Shown here: positions 1 through 8,936 of the stretch, in pieces
Layout of the letters: each line of letters begins with the position of its first letter
How positions within the stretch are numbered: position 1 is the stretch's first letter
Source of the DNA: Alteromonas genovensis
GTDB lineage: Bacteria > Pseudomonadota > Gammaproteobacteria > Enterobacterales > Alteromonadaceae
Assembly (NCBI RefSeq): GCF_010500895.1
Contig: NZ_JAAAWO010000008.1
Location: forward strand, 119,537-183,536
DNA length: 64,000 nt
Direction of reading: 5' to 3'
Made by a program: the position numbers and the translations under genes
The notes under the pieces: model-generated
What the model saw: the letters and a program-made list of their open reading frames with translations, nothing else
What the model was told of the DNA's origin: nothing
Database searches by the model: none

Positions 1-1776
1 AAAATGAGCCCAGTAGGTAAAGTTGTTGAAGTACTTGGAGAGCATATGGCGCCAGGTATGGAAATTGAGATGGCCCTGCGCACATTTGATATTCCACACC
101 AGTGGCCGAAGGGCGTGACTAAACAAGTATCACACCTTACCGATCAAGTGCCAGATGATGCTAAAGCTGGACGGGTAGATTTACGTCAATTGCCGTTGGT
201 AACTATTGATGGTGAAGATGCCAGAGACTTCGACGACGCAGTATATTGTGAGCCGCTAGACGATGGCGGCTGGCAGCTATGGGTAGCCATTGCCGATGTG
301 AGCCATTATGTTAAAACAGGCTCGGCACTTGATGATGAAGCGCAACAGCGTGGAAATTCGGTGTACTTCCCTGACCAAGTTATTCCAATGCTGCCTGAAG
401 TACTATCAAACGGCTTGTGCTCGCTGAATCCTGAGGTAGATCGTTTGTGCATGGTGTGTGAAATGACCATCAGTGCGCAAGGCATTCTTGAAGAGTTCCA
501 ATTTTACGAAGCCGTAATGAATTCTCATGCTCGCCTTACCTATAACAAGGTTTGGAAAATTCTGCAGGGCGACAAAGAAATGCATCAGCGCTACGAAGCG
601 CATGTGCCTCATTTGCGTAACTTACACGACTTGTATCGGGGCCTTAAAAAGTCTCGCGCCAAACGCGGTGCTATTGAGTTTGAAACGCAAGAAGTAAAAT
701 TTGTGTTTAACGCACAGCGCAAGATAGAAAACATTGTTCCTCTTGTGAGAAATGACGCGCATAAGCTTATTGAAGAGTGCATGATCATGGCGAACGTGAG
801 CGCTGCACTTATGCTTGAAAAGCATGAGGCACCGGCGTTATATCGCATACACGATAAGCCTGACGCTGACAGGCTTACTGCATTTACGAGTTACCTCAGC
901 GAGATAGGGATTACTCATCGCATTGTTGATGATGCAGAGCCTTCTGCGTTTACCGATGTGGTGCTTAAAACCAAAGGTCGGGTGGATGAAGAGCTAATAC
1001 AAACCATGTTGCTTCGCTCAATGAAGCAAGCGGTGTATGACGGCGACAACGTAGGCCATTTCGGATTGGCGCTAGAAGCTTACGCGCATTTTACCTCTCC
1101 AATTCGTCGCTACCCCGATTTGGTGGTTCACCGAGCGCTGAAAAGCATTATTGCAAAGCAGCAGGGCAAAAAGTCGGTAAGCGGTAGTAAGAGTTATACG
1201 GTTGACGAAATAGAGCAATTAGGTGAACAGTGCTCTATGAAAGAGCGCAGAGCCGATGATGCGACTCGCGACGTTGCCGATTGGTTGAAGTGTGAATTTA
1301 TGCTCGACCACGTTGGCGATACCTTTGAAGGTGTGGTGAGCTCGGTCACTAATTTCGGCTTGTTTATCCGCCTTACCGAATATCATATTGACGGGCTTGT
1401 TCACATTACTTCATTAGATGACGACTATTATCAGTTTGATGATGTGAAAATGGCGTTAGTTGGCGAGTCTGGTCACAATCAGTTTAGATTGGGCGACACC
1501 GTTTTGGTTCAAGTTGCTGCTGTTAATTTAGATGAAAGAAAGATTGATTTATTGTTCGATAAGTCTATGCTGCGCAGCCCTGGTGGCAAGAAGGGAAAAG
1601 CGAAATCTTCTAAAAAAGCCGCTGGAAAAGGAAAGCGAGGCCCTAAACCTGCATCAAATAAAGGTGGTGGCACTGGGCAAGAAAAAGGACCAGCGAAGAC
1701 GCCAGCCAAGGGTGGGGCAAAAAGCCCTGCCAAAGCGGGTAAATCAGATAAAACGAGCAGAAGAGGAAAGCGTTAA
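1..1776 (+). CDS. rnr: Ribonuclease R, 3' part (truncated by window edge)
   Basis: This is a processive 3'-5' exoribonuclease that degrades structured RNA in the cytoplasm. The reading frame is open from base 1, and the first visible methionine (base 4) lies inside the protein. About 590 residues are seen against roughly 800 in E. coli, so the N-terminal helix-turn-helix and first cold-shock domain are missing. The visible order is the end of the cold-shock region, then the RNB catalytic domain with the acidic metal site [14 protein letters not shown] (about residues 68-81). An S1 domain begins near residue 436 ([20 protein letters not shown]). The tail is Lys/Ala/Gly-rich and basic (about 525-590), as in E. 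coli RNase R. rlmB follows directly, the usual rnr-rlmB pair. Confidence 0.95.
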   Translation, partial: KMSPVGKVVEVLGEHMAPGMEIEMALRTFDIPHQWPKGVTKQVSHLTDQVPDDAKAGRVDLRQLPLVTIDGEDARDFDDAVYCEPLDDGGWQLWVAIADVSHYVKTGSALDDEAQQRGNSVYFPDQVIPMLPEVLSNGLCSLNPEVDRLCMVCEMTISAQGILEEFQFYEAVMNSHARLTYNKVWKILQGDKEMHQRYEAHVPHLRNLHDLYRGLKKSRAKRGAIEFETQEVKFVFNAQRKIENIVPLVRNDAHKLIEECMIMANVSAALMLEKHEAPALYRIHDKPDADRLTAFTSYLSEIGITHRIVDDAEPSAFTDVVLKTKGRVDEELIQTMLLRSMKQAVYDGDNVGHFGLALEAYAHFTSPIRRYPDLVVHRALKSIIAKQQGKKSVSGSKSYTVDEIEQLGEQCSMKERRADDATRDVADWLKCEFMLDHVGDTFEGVVSSVTNFGLFIRLTEYHIDGLVHITSLDDDYYQFDDVKMALVGESGHNQFRLGDTVLVQVAAVNLDERKIDLLFDKSMLRSPGGKKGKAKSSKKAAGKGKRGPKPASNKGGGTGQEKGPAKTPAKGGAKSPAKAGKSDKTSRRGKR

Positions 1777-2517
1777 ATGGCGCAGCAAGAATGGTTATAC
1801 GGATTACATGCTATGCAGTCGGTATTAGAAAACGAGCCTGAGCGTGTTGTTGAAGTTATGGTGCTTAAAGGTAGAACCGACGAGCGTTTAGTCAACATTG
1901 TGAACCAAGCCCGCCGTTTTGGCATTTCTGTACAGTTTTGTCAGCGCAAAACCTTAGATGACAAAGTTAACGGCGAGCAACACCAAGGCGTAGTTGCTAG
2001 AGCAAAAGCCGCACGAGTGCTTGATGAAGCCGATCTTGACCGCATTTTAGAAAAAGAGTCGCAACCTTTTTTATTGGTGCTAGACGGAATTACCGACCCG
2101 CATAATTTAGGCGCGTGTTTACGGACTGCTGATGGCGCTGGTGTACATGCCGTTGTGGTACCGAAAGACAAATCAGCTAGCTTAAATGGCACTGTACGTA
2201 AAGTGGCGTGTGGTGCGGCAGAAGTGATACCGCTTATTCAAGTAACCAATTTGGCTAGAAGCTTAAAGCACATGCAAGACAAAGGGATTTGGATTGTAGG
2301 TACAGCAGGTGAAACTGATAAAACCCTTTATGATGTTAATCTAAAAGGCCCTACAGCATTGGTGATGGGCGCTGAAGGAAAGGGAATGCGAAGGCTCACG
2401 AGAGAAAACTGCGACGAGTTAGTGAAGCTACCTATGGCTGGCAGTGTGTCTAGCTTAAACGTATCAGTTGCTACTGGCGTGTGCTTATATGAAATTGTAA
2501 GGCAACGACTAAGCTAG
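1777..2517 (+). CDS. rlmB: 23S rRNA (Gm2251) 2'-O-methyltransferase RlmB
   Basis: SPOUT/TrmH-family enzyme that methylates the ribose of G2251 in the 23S P-loop using SAM. It has 246 residues, close to the E. coli 243. The N-terminal RNA-binding substrate domain (1-75) starts [16 protein letters not shown]. The three SpoU motifs follow: [17 protein letters not shown] (about 107-123), [13 protein letters not shown] (about 195-207) and [17 protein letters not shown] (about 216-232), which form the trefoil-knot SAM site. The ATG abuts the rnr stop codon (TAAATG), indicating co-transcription. In many gammaproteobacteria rpsF-rpsR-rplI follows; here a terminator and a RAYT locus follow instead. 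Confidence 0.95.
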   Translation: MAQQEWLYGLHAMQSVLENEPERVVEVMVLKGRTDERLVNIVNQARRFGISVQFCQRKTLDDKVNGEQHQGVVARAKAARVLDEADLDRILEKESQPFLLVLDGITDPHNLGACLRTADGAGVHAVVVPKDKSASLNGTVRKVACGAAEVIPLIQVTNLARSLKHMQDKGIWIVGTAGETDKTLYDVNLKGPTALVMGAEGKGMRRLTRENCDELVKLPMAGSVSSLNVSVATGVCLYEIVRQRLS

Positions 2518-2557
2518 CATCGCTAACACCACTGTGCATGAAATAAGTGCATTTACG

Positions 2558-2584
2558 AGGGGCAATTGTATTGCCCCTTTTTTG
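2558..2584 (+). terminator. Rho-independent terminator of rnr-rlmB
   Basis: Perfect 7-bp stem GGGGCAA/TTGCCCC (2559-2565 with 2571-2577), a 5-nt loop and a run of seven T. It lies 41 bases after the rlmB stop. Confidence 0.9.
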
Positions 2585-2601
2585 TACCTACGCACTATTG
2601 A

Positions 2602-2701
2602 AGCAACTAATGAGACAGGCATAAAACTATTGTACCAAGTAACCAACAACTAGTGAGACAGGCATAAAACACTAGAAGCAACTAATAAGACAGCCATAAA
2701 A
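2602..2701 (-). repeat. Three GACAGGC repeats upstream of the RAYT gene
   Basis: Three copies of a repeat of about 25 bases. The cores are GACAGGCATAAAAC at 2614-2627 and 2657-2670, and GACAGCCATAAAAC at 2689-2701. Each is preceded by a variant of CAACTAATGA. Read on the minus strand they give TTTTATGCCTGTCTCATTAG, the same motif as the forward copies downstream of the transposase and inside the lipoprotein gene at 6655-6738. Spacing is irregular (43 and 32 bases) and there are no unique spacers of constant length, so this is a REP-like array and not CRISPR. Confidence 0.8.
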
Positions 2702-2742
2702 CAGTAATAAAACTGTACCTCGATACACTTTCTTTAAGCTCG

Positions 2743-3768
2743 ATGGATACTCAAACTATTGATAATACAACTCACAGTGTGACAGCTTGGATGCCTAAAG
2801 CCAGAAAATCGCAAATTAGTCTTTTCGATACACCCTATTATCACTGTATTTCACGCTGTGTTCGACGTGCATTTTTGTGCGGGGAAGAAAATGGAAAAAG
2901 CTTTGAACATCGCCGTCAATGGGTAGAAGACCGCATACATGTGTTGAGTGAAGTTTTCACAATCGGTGTATGTGCTTATGCGGTCATGAGTAATCATACC
3001 CACTTGGTGTTACATATAGACAAGGAAAAAGCGCAGTCACTTTCCCTCGAGGCAGTACTTCAGCGTTGGCATACACTGTATAAAGGAACCTTGTTGACAC
3101 AGCAGTATCTGACGCCGTCGACTCGAGAAGAGCTAAGTGAAGCGCAGATTAAAACCATTGAGTGTACGGCAGAAGTGTGGCGAAAGCGGCTATACGATAT
3201 CAGCTGGTTTATGCGAGCACTGAATGAATATATCGCCCGAGCTGCTAACAAAGAAGATGAGTGCACAGGGCATTTCTGGGAGGGGCGATTTAAATCGCAA
3301 GCGCTATTAGATGAATCGGCTCTTGCGGCCTGTATGGCTTATGTAGATTTAAACCCAGTGCGTGCAAATATGGCAAAAACGCCAGAAAGTTCCAACCACA
3401 CGAGTATACAGTATCGTATTCGCGCAGCTAGGGCAGGGAAGACCCCAAAACGACTCATGCCCTTTTCAAGTAAATCAAAAAGAGGTTTATCAACCGGTTT
3501 GCCCTTTACTCTCATTGAATATCTTCAGGCCGTTGATGCAACCAGTCGGCACATCTACCTTGCCAAACAAGGGAAAGTAGACAACAACGAATTACACATT
3601 TTAGAAAGGCTCAACATAGAAAGCGACAAATGGTTAACGCTAACCACGCAATTCGAAACCCTGTTTAAGCATGCAGCAGGAAAAGTTCAGCATCTAGAGC
3701 AGTACGCGCATAATCAAAATCAACATTGGGTACATGGGCAAGCAAATGCCAGACGTTTACTTGGATGA
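2743..3768 (+). CDS. REP-associated tyrosine transposase (Y1/HUH, RAYT)
   Basis: Single-strand DNA transposase of the IS200/IS605 Y1 superfamily, the type thought to mobilise REP elements. The 341-residue protein carries the HUH metal site HTH within MSNHTHLVLH (His85 and His87). A candidate catalytic tyrosine, Tyr200, sits in AYVDLNPVRA, the usual RAYT motif. The N-terminal CISRCVRRAFLCGEE segment is typical of the long Alteromonadales/Vibrionales group. The first ATG is used; Met17 (base 2791) is an alternative start. No terminal inverted repeats or target duplication of a full IS are visible, which fits a non-self-mobile RAYT. The flanking GCCTGTC repeats point inwards from both sides and are probably its substrate. 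Confidence 0.9.
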   Translation: MDTQTIDNTTHSVTAWMPKARKSQISLFDTPYYHCISRCVRRAFLCGEENGKSFEHRRQWVEDRIHVLSEVFTIGVCAYAVMSNHTHLVLHIDKEKAQSLSLEAVLQRWHTLYKGTLLTQQYLTPSTREELSEAQIKTIECTAEVWRKRLYDISWFMRALNEYIARAANKEDECTGHFWEGRFKSQALLDESALAACMAYVDLNPVRANMAKTPESSNHTSIQYRIRAARAGKTPKRLMPFSSKSKRGLSTGLPFTLIEYLQAVDATSRHIYLAKQGKVDNNELHILERLNIESDKWLTLTTQFETLFKHAAGKVQHLEQYAHNQNQHWVHGQANARRLLG

Positions 3769-4579
3769 TTTTAACCTAAGTTAACTGATATCATACCAAG
3801 ACAGTCAATGTTGCTGCCCATTTCTTTTTCGACAGCGAAAATCATTTGCTCGGCAGCTTCTAATTTTCAACAAGAAGAATTAACAAAAATTTATTCAAGC
3901 CCGTCTTATGCTGAGCAAATAGACTAAGGGAAAATTTTTCTCATTTTAAACTATGCCTGTCACAATTTTCGTCTTTAACTATGCCTGTATTAACTAGTGT
4001 TCTCTAATATGCCTGTCTCAATAATTCCTGGTCTCTTTGAATACTCTCGCGTATCTATCAAACTGCCTGTCTAAATTTAATAAACCCAACAATTCCACCA
4101 CCTAATTCACCAAACCAAGTGCCCATGCGCCTTTCAAGCGACCTCAAGTAATTGCCAATCATTCTCAGAAAGACGCAACTCACATTTTGTTACATTTGCG
4201 GTTGTAAAATAATTGTTAATTATAAAAATATATTCCTAATATGAATCCGTCCATAGGGCAGAGCTGACGGGGCATTGTGTTTTTTTACTCCGTTTAATGC
4301 CTGTCTAATAGGTATGAAAAAAACTCATCAGGACTGAGGTTGTATACTCAACATGCTGATTTGCCTATTAATATGGATTTTGTAGATGAAGTGTAGATAC
4401 GTTTTATTTACGCCAACTGACACGCGGGTAGGTCGTTGCAACGCAGTTGCGTTGAAAGTCATGGATAGGCGTTTCGTATAAGGTAATGGTTGAACCTGTA
4501 TGTCAAAACATAACAAAAGTTTCTAAAGCACGAGAGTAAAAGTGTTGAAACAACAAGACAGATAAACAGGAAATAAATT
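3769..4579. other. Intergenic region between RAYT and protease
   Basis: This 811-base stretch has no credible gene. It holds five GCCTGTC-type repeats (listed separately). An AT-rich promoter-like pair, TTGTTA (4213-4218) and TAATAT (4237-4242), is 18 bases apart. A perfect 7-bp inverted repeat CAACGCA-GT-TGCGTTG lies at 4439-4454. The protease's Shine-Dalgarno sequence (CAGGAAAT, 4568-4575) is at the right end. The promoter assignment is weak. Confidence 0.5.
3951..4310 (+). repeat. Five GCCTGTC repeats downstream of the RAYT gene
   Basis: Cores lie at 3955-3961 (GCCTGTC), 3983-3989 (GCCTGTA), 4011-4017, 4065-4071 and 4299-4305. Four of the five are preceded by a TTTAA/CTAAT/TAACT-like AT segment and TAT, giving a loose consensus TTTAA-TATGCCTGTCTCA. 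All are on the plus strand, opposite to the array upstream of the transposase, so the RAYT gene sits inside an overall inverted arrangement. Confidence 0.75.
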
Positions 4580-6280
4580 TTGAATTTAAAAAATAAGAAA
4601 CACACATGTATGACTGCTGCTGCCATCGCAGTTTCTTTAGCCTTCGCTGGTCAAAGTGCAATAGCTGAAGAAAATGCTCCGGTAAAAGTAGAAGAAAAGA
4701 AAAAATCTTTCTCCTCAAAATTGAACAAAAGCTTAAACAAGCGCCTAGATAAACGATTCAAAAAAGTCGGTTTTGGCTCACTTGAAGAGCCTGGCGATCG
4801 CTACATTGTAAAATTCAAAGATGAAATGACCTCTGAAGTTCTTATGGGAACCGACGATGTGTCGTTAAGAGGAAAAGGAGCGCTAAAATTCGGTAAACAG
4901 AAAAAAGCGTTCAATATCCAAGCTGCAAAAAATGATGTTACCCGTGCTGGGGGCTTAGTAAAAAAAGAATTGAAAAAACATCGCATGATGGCAGCGAAGC
5001 TCGATCGTAAAGCGTTAAATGAACTGCGTAAAAATCCAAACGTTGAAAGCATCGAAATAGATGCGAAGCGCAAGCCTATGGCACAAACCACACCATACGG
5101 TTACACCATGGTTCAGGCTAACCAGTTTGGCCAAGCCGATACCACAGCGCGTAAAGTATGTGTTATCGATACAGGGTACAACTTGGGCCACCCCGACTTA
5201 CCTGATACCAATAACGGTGTAACAGGTAATGCAAATAATGCTGCAGTAGGTAACTGGTATAACGACGGAAACGGTCACGGAACCCACGTCGCTGGTACTA
5301 TTGCGGCTTATGACAACAACGAAGGTGTTGTAGGTGTGTATCCTGGCGTCGACCTTCACATTGTGAAAATATTCAATGACAACGGTCAGTGGACGTACGC
5401 TTCAGATCTTATCGACGCTATTACTCAGTGTCAAAATGCAGGTTCAAACGTTGTTAATATGAGTTTAGGTGGCGGCAGTGCTTCAGCAACAGAGCGTGAT
5501 GCTATGCAAAGCTTCACCGATGCAGGCATGCTGTTAGTGGCCGCTGCGGGTAACGATGGTAATAGTGGCAAGTCTTATCCGGCGTCTTACGATGCGGTTA
5601 TGTCAGTTGCTGCGGTAGACTCAAATGAAAACCGTGCTAGCTACAGCCAATACAACGACCAAGTAGAGATTGCTGCGCCTGGTAGTGCGGTACAGTCTAC
5701 TTACCCAACTAACACCTATGCAGCCCTTAGCGGTACATCAATGGCAACACCTCACGTAGCAGGTGGTGCGGCATTGGTATGGAGCTATTTCCCTCAGTGT
5801 ACAAATAACCAGATTCGAAATGCGTTGAATGTAACTGCGCAGGATAAAGGCAGTGCGGGTCGAGATAACTTCTACGGTTTTGGTTTGATGAAATTGGCTG
5901 ATGCTTACAACCAACTTAATACCAACGGTTGTGATGGAAACGGCGGAGGAACTGACAATGGTGGTAGCCCTACCGTTGAGCCAGTGTCTGGCCAAGTACC
6001 CGGCTTATCTGCGTCTCGTAACGACTGGAACCGCTACACGTGGACTATTCCGGAAGGCGTAAGCCAAATGACAGTAAGTATTGCAGGTGGTTCTGGCGAT
6101 GCAGACCTATATATGAAGTTCGGCTCTCAACCTGAGACGAGTGACTTCGATTGCCGTCCTTATCGCAATGGTAACAATGAAGAATGTACCTTCGACGCGC
6201 CAGCGGCAGGTACTTGGCATATCGGTATACGTGCATACTCTAGATACAGCAACGTAACCCTGTCTTACTCTTACGAGTAA
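4580..6280 (+). CDS. Secreted subtilisin-like serine protease with PPC domain
   Basis: Extracellular S8 peptidase. A TTG start at 4580 is preferred because CAGGAAAT precedes it and it gives a basic n-region (MNLKNKK) before the hydrophobic signal segment ending in QSAIA-EE. ATG at 4610 would remove that basic region. Residues about 70-155 form an I9-type propeptide (DRYIVKFKDE ... NVESIEIDAK). The catalytic triad is Asp197 (VIDTGYN), His233 (GHGTHVAG) and Ser387 (SGTSMATPHVAG), with the oxyanion Asn in AAGNDGN. A Gly/Asn-rich linker (about 452-467) leads to a C-terminal pre-peptidase domain (about 480-566, YTWTIPEGVSQMTVSIAGG ... GDADLYM), which is normally removed during maturation. It probably digests external protein. 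The gene stands alone with its own terminator. Confidence 0.93.
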   Translation: MNLKNKKHTCMTAAAIAVSLAFAGQSAIAEENAPVKVEEKKKSFSSKLNKSLNKRLDKRFKKVGFGSLEEPGDRYIVKFKDEMTSEVLMGTDDVSLRGKGALKFGKQKKAFNIQAAKNDVTRAGGLVKKELKKHRMMAAKLDRKALNELRKNPNVESIEIDAKRKPMAQTTPYGYTMVQANQFGQADTTARKVCVIDTGYNLGHPDLPDTNNGVTGNANNAAVGNWYNDGNGHGTHVAGTIAAYDNNEGVVGVYPGVDLHIVKIFNDNGQWTYASDLIDAITQCQNAGSNVVNMSLGGGSASATERDAMQSFTDAGMLLVAAAGNDGNSGKSYPASYDAVMSVAAVDSNENRASYSQYNDQVEIAAPGSAVQSTYPTNTYAALSGTSMATPHVAGGAALVWSYFPQCTNNQIRNALNVTAQDKGSAGRDNFYGFGLMKLADAYNQLNTNGCDGNGGGTDNGGSPTVEPVSGQVPGLSASRNDWNRYTWTIPEGVSQMTVSIAGGSGDADLYMKFGSQPETSDFDCRPYRNGNNEECTFDAPAAGTWHIGIRAYSRYSNVTLSYSYE

Positions 6281-6630
6281 TCTTTAGCGAATAACCGTAA
6301 ATAAGATTGATAGTCAAAAGCCTGCAGCTCTGCAGGCTTTTTTTACCTTTTTATCCGACAATGAAATAAATGCTTAGCATTAATAGCCCAGTAAGCTTGT
6401 CCTTTCGAACCTAGCTCCTCAAAAAAAAGACAGCTCCTTAAACAAGACAGTCTAAAAATTATATAAATTCACCGTCATTTTCTTCAATGAATTGTCAGCT
6501 TTGTAAAGACCGCGTAAAGCTATGAACCTACCCCAAAACTTTGTGCCATAACGGCGTTCGGCGCAGGTTTTCCCGTCTGTGTTGTTATCCAATTAATCTA
6601 TTTAAAACAAATTTAAAGGAAACACCGTTT
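6281..6630. other. Intergenic region between protease and lipoprotein
   Basis: These 350 bases contain the protease terminator (6316-6344) and AT-rich sequence, then the lipoprotein's ribosome-binding site (TTAAAGGA, ending at 6620). An open frame from a TTG at 6541 runs into the lipoprotein gene, but its N-terminus does not look like a signal peptide. I see no other gene. Confidence 0.5.
6316..6344 (+). terminator. Rho-independent terminator after the protease gene
   Basis: Stem AAAAGCCTGCAG with CTGCAGGCTTTT around a very short loop, followed by T residues, about 35 bases after the protease stop. Confidence 0.9.
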
Positions 6631-8091
6631 ATGCAAGCACTCTCCTCCCTTTTTCGTGCCTGTCACATTAGTAACTCTTATGATGCCTGTCACATTAGTG
6701 GCCTTCGTCTGTCTTGGGTTCGTGCCTGTCACTTTAGTAGAACAGTTGCGGTAGGTCTGGTTGCGCTATTTGCCCTTGCCGCATGTGGAGGTTCAGACAG
6801 TAGCGATTCTGATTATGAATTTGCATACCTTCAGTTTTATAACGCATCGCCTAATGGTGCCAATGTAGAAATGCGTGAAGTGGATGGAGATAGTTTTGGC
6901 TCTGCGCAATTCGGTGATGCGACTTCTATGTACTCAATGGAAAGCGGTGAGCTTGTTTTGGAGTTCATTCGCACAGACTCTGACGATCAAGAAGTCTACA
7001 TAGACGAAATAACGGTGAACCTAAAAGAAGGTGAGAAAACCATGATTGTTATGAGTGGCGACTTCAATAGCCCCTCATTCAACGAATACAGCTATGAACG
7101 AGAAACCTTAGAGGACCACTTCAGACTGCTGGCCATTTCAGTCACTATGGATGGTGAATCTTTTGATTTCTACATGAGTGATGCGGGCGACCCTTTTGAA
7201 GCAGCAAACTTTCTTGGCACCATTACGCCAAATGACTTAGGAGAGCTAATTTACTGGGACGGTGATGACGATAGCGACGACTTTGACGAAGGCGAATACA
7301 CTGTTTACTTTACTGCGCCTGGCAGCACTGATGTCATCTTTGAATCTCAAACGTTAGATTTCATCTATGAAACTGAATATGTAATGGCTCTTCGCGATGT
7401 AAGTGGCGCTATTCAAGAAGGTCTTGTCGTAGACACCATATTAAATTCCTCTACTGTGTCTGGTTTAACCGATGTAGAAGCTGATGCACAATACCGTATC
7501 TATAATTCTACTAATTTAGACACACCGGTAACAGTTACCTTCGGTGGTAACACAGATGAAGAAGACATTGAATTTACGCTAGCTGCCGATGAGCTTTCCG
7601 ACTTTACTGCAATTCGCTACGGTGACTACCGCGTATCGGTAGAAGACACTTCTGGTTCTATCACCAATCTTAGCAATAAACTAATTACCCTAAATCAGGG
7701 TGAGAGTAAGGCGATACTTATCTATGAAAAAGACGGCAAACTAGGGGCATCGACATTCGAAGAAAGTGGTTTACCACAGGCCTACGACAAAACCGTTAAC
7801 TTTATTAACCTTGTTAGCGATTATGACGACGTTGAAATTTTTCTGGTACGTCACGATGAAACTATCGATACCGCAGAATACAGAGTGAATAACTTAGAGT
7901 TTGGTGAAACCAGCACCGAAGTCCTGCCTTCTGATTTTTACGAAGTTATCGCAGTGTATGAAGACGACAACGACGAACAAGTGTTGTTAGACCGTACGGC
8001 GCTATTTGGCTTCACAGAAGAAGAAAACTACATTGTGACCGTTGAGCCGGCTGATACAGCAACGGGTTACGAAATAAACATATTGTTTTAG
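6631..8091 (+). CDS. DUF4397-like outer-surface lipoprotein with repeat-expanded signal peptide
   Basis: The start is placed at ATG 6631, with AAAGGA about 10 bases upstream. The 486-residue product has a hydrophobic segment VAVGLVALFALAAC ending in a lipobox (LAAC) near residue 51, so lipidation at that Cys is predicted. The mature part is very acidic (many Asp/Glu). It has repeated beta-rich units beginning YLQFYNASPNGANVEM, YRIYNSTNLDTPV and VNFINLVSDYDDVEIF, resembling DUF4397 domains. Its function is unknown. The n-region is unusually long because three RAYT-type repeats are translated in frame as ACHIS, ACHIS and ACHFS. Without them the start would read MQALSSLFR-TVAVGLVALF, an ordinary lipoprotein signal. 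Confidence 0.8.
   Translation: MQALSSLFRACHISNSYDACHISGLRLSWVRACHFSRTVAVGLVALFALAACGGSDSSDSDYEFAYLQFYNASPNGANVEMREVDGDSFGSAQFGDATSMYSMESGELVLEFIRTDSDDQEVYIDEITVNLKEGEKTMIVMSGDFNSPSFNEYSYERETLEDHFRLLAISVTMDGESFDFYMSDAGDPFEAANFLGTITPNDLGELIYWDGDDDSDDFDEGEYTVYFTAPGSTDVIFESQTLDFIYETEYVMALRDVSGAIQEGLVVDTILNSSTVSGLTDVEADAQYRIYNSTNLDTPVTVTFGGNTDEEDIEFTLAADELSDFTAIRYGDYRVSVEDTSGSITNLSNKLITLNQGESKAILIYEKDGKLGASTFEESGLPQAYDKTVNFINLVSDYDDVEIFLVRHDETIDTAEYRVNNLEFGETSTEVLPSDFYEVIAVYEDDNDEQVLLDRTALFGFTEEENYIVTVEPADTATGYEINILF
6655..6738 (+). repeat. Three GCCTGTCAC repeats inside the lipoprotein gene
   Basis: Cores are at 6658-6664, 6685-6691 and 6724-6730, extended to GCCTGTCACATTAG, GCCTGTCACATTAG and GCCTGTCACTTTAG. 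Offsets of 27 and 39 bases are both multiples of three, so all are read in one frame. The second copy (ATGCCTGTCACATTAGT) differs at one base from the reverse complement of the first repeat left of the transposase (ATGCCTGTCTCATTAGT). Confidence 0.85.
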
Positions 8092-8114
8092 TCGCGATAC
8101 GCTTATCTACACAT

Positions 8115-8142
8115 CAGCGCTAATAGTAGCATGTTAGCGCTG
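8115..8142 (+). terminator. Hairpin after the lipoprotein gene
   Basis: Perfect 9-bp stem CAGCGCTAA/TTAGCGCTG with a 10-base loop, 23 bases after the lipoprotein stop. Only TTT follows, so it is a weak or Rho-assisted terminator. Confidence 0.55.
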
Positions 8143-8358
8143 TTTCGCGTTTTAGAATAGAAAATGCGGTAGGAGGAACAGTTGAAGCGTCTCTATTTTT
8201 ATACCAAAGTGTATTTTTGTACAAAATGATTAGGCTAAAAACTGTCATATTCCCCAATATCTATTATCTTTATTAGTACGCGCAGTGTTATGAAAGTAAA
8301 TTCACACTGCGCAGCTCTTATAGTTCCTGCTTGATGACCTCCTCTGTGGTTATCATCA

Positions 8359-8385
8359 CCCCAGTTTTTAAGCTGGGGTTTTTTT
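8359..8385 (+). terminator. Strong hairpin plus T tract upstream of rplN
   Basis: Stem CCCCAG/CTGGGG around TTTTTAAG, followed by seven T. It insulates the spc operon from upstream transcription. It has no obvious gene of its own directly before it, so it may be a remnant of a rearranged operon end. Confidence 0.8.
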
Positions 8386-8439
8386 ATCCACCCAGTCTAA
8401 AATTAATTCAATTTACCGCTATCGCTTAGGCAATAATTC

Positions 8440-8448
8440 TGTTATAGT
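8440..8448 (+). promoter_or_regulatory. Extended -10 promoter for the spc operon
   Basis: TG-T-TATAGT followed by the GC-rich discriminator TTCGCGCCC, a pattern typical of growth-rate and ppGpp-controlled ribosomal promoters. No good -35 is seen 17 bases upstream, in keeping with an extended -10 element. It is about 110 bases before rplN. Confidence 0.5.
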
Positions 8449-8555
8449 TTCGCGCCCTTTTTATGGGGGTATGTACATAAAAGCAACGATATCCAGTTGT
8501 TTTTAGCAGCACAATAACGACTCGGGAGAGTCTTAATTTAGAGCGGAGCACTAAC

Positions 8556-8924
8556 ATGATCCAAATGCAAACTAACCTGGACGTTGCAGATAACAGCGGC
8601 GCTCGCAGGGTTCAGTGTATTAAGGTTCTTGGTGGCTCGCATCGCCGTTATGCAGGTATCGGTGACATCATCAAAGTTACTGTCAAGGAAGCAATTCCTC
8701 GCGGTAAAGTTAAAAAAGGTGACGTACTGAATGCAGTGGTGGTGCGTACTAGAAAAGGCGTTCGTCGTCCTGATGGGTCATCCATTCGTTTTGACGGTAA
8801 CGCGGCTGTTTTGCTTAATGCAAACAAGCAACCAATTGGTACGCGTATCTTTGGCCCGGTAACCCGTGAGTTGAGAAGTTCAAACTTCATGAAAATCATC
8901 TCATTGGCCCCAGAGGTACTATAA
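8556..8924 (+). CDS. rplN: 50S ribosomal protein L14
   Basis: First gene of the spc operon here. The 122 residues start [19 protein letters not shown] and match L14 over their full length, including [20 protein letters not shown]14 binds 23S rRNA near bridge B5/B8 and contacts L19 and 16S. GCGGAG lies about 10 bases before the ATG. In most gammaproteobacteria rpsQ lies immediately upstream; here a lipoprotein gene, terminator and promoter do, so this operon is transcribed independently of S10. Confidence 0.98.
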   Translation: MIQMQTNLDVADNSGARRVQCIKVLGGSHRRYAGIGDIIKVTVKEAIPRGKVKKGDVLNAVVVRTRKGVRRPDGSSIRFDGNAAVLLNANKQPIGTRIFGPVTRELRSSNFMKIISLAPEVL

Positions 8925-8936
8925 GGAGTCACGATA

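Larger units (their letters stand above)
8092..8555. other. Intergenic region before the spc ribosomal operon
   Basis: These 464 bases have no gene. They hold two hairpins (8115-8142 and 8359-8385), an extended -10 promoter near 8440-8448 and the untranslated leader of rplN. The S10 operon genes that usually precede rplN are absent. Confidence 0.6.

Noticed and set aside
868..874. GACAGGC in rnr and at 55277-55283 in ugd as further RAYT repeats
   Set aside because: Only the seven-base core matches, flanks differ, and both code for conserved residues; chance matches.
2602..4310. CRISPR array
   Set aside because: Repeats are short, unequally spaced, in both orientations around a transposase, and no cas genes occur.
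6541..6630. N-terminal extension of the lipoprotein from TTG 6541
   Set aside because: The added residues are Cys/Arg-rich, do not make a signal peptide, and the ribosome-binding site lies before ATG 6631.
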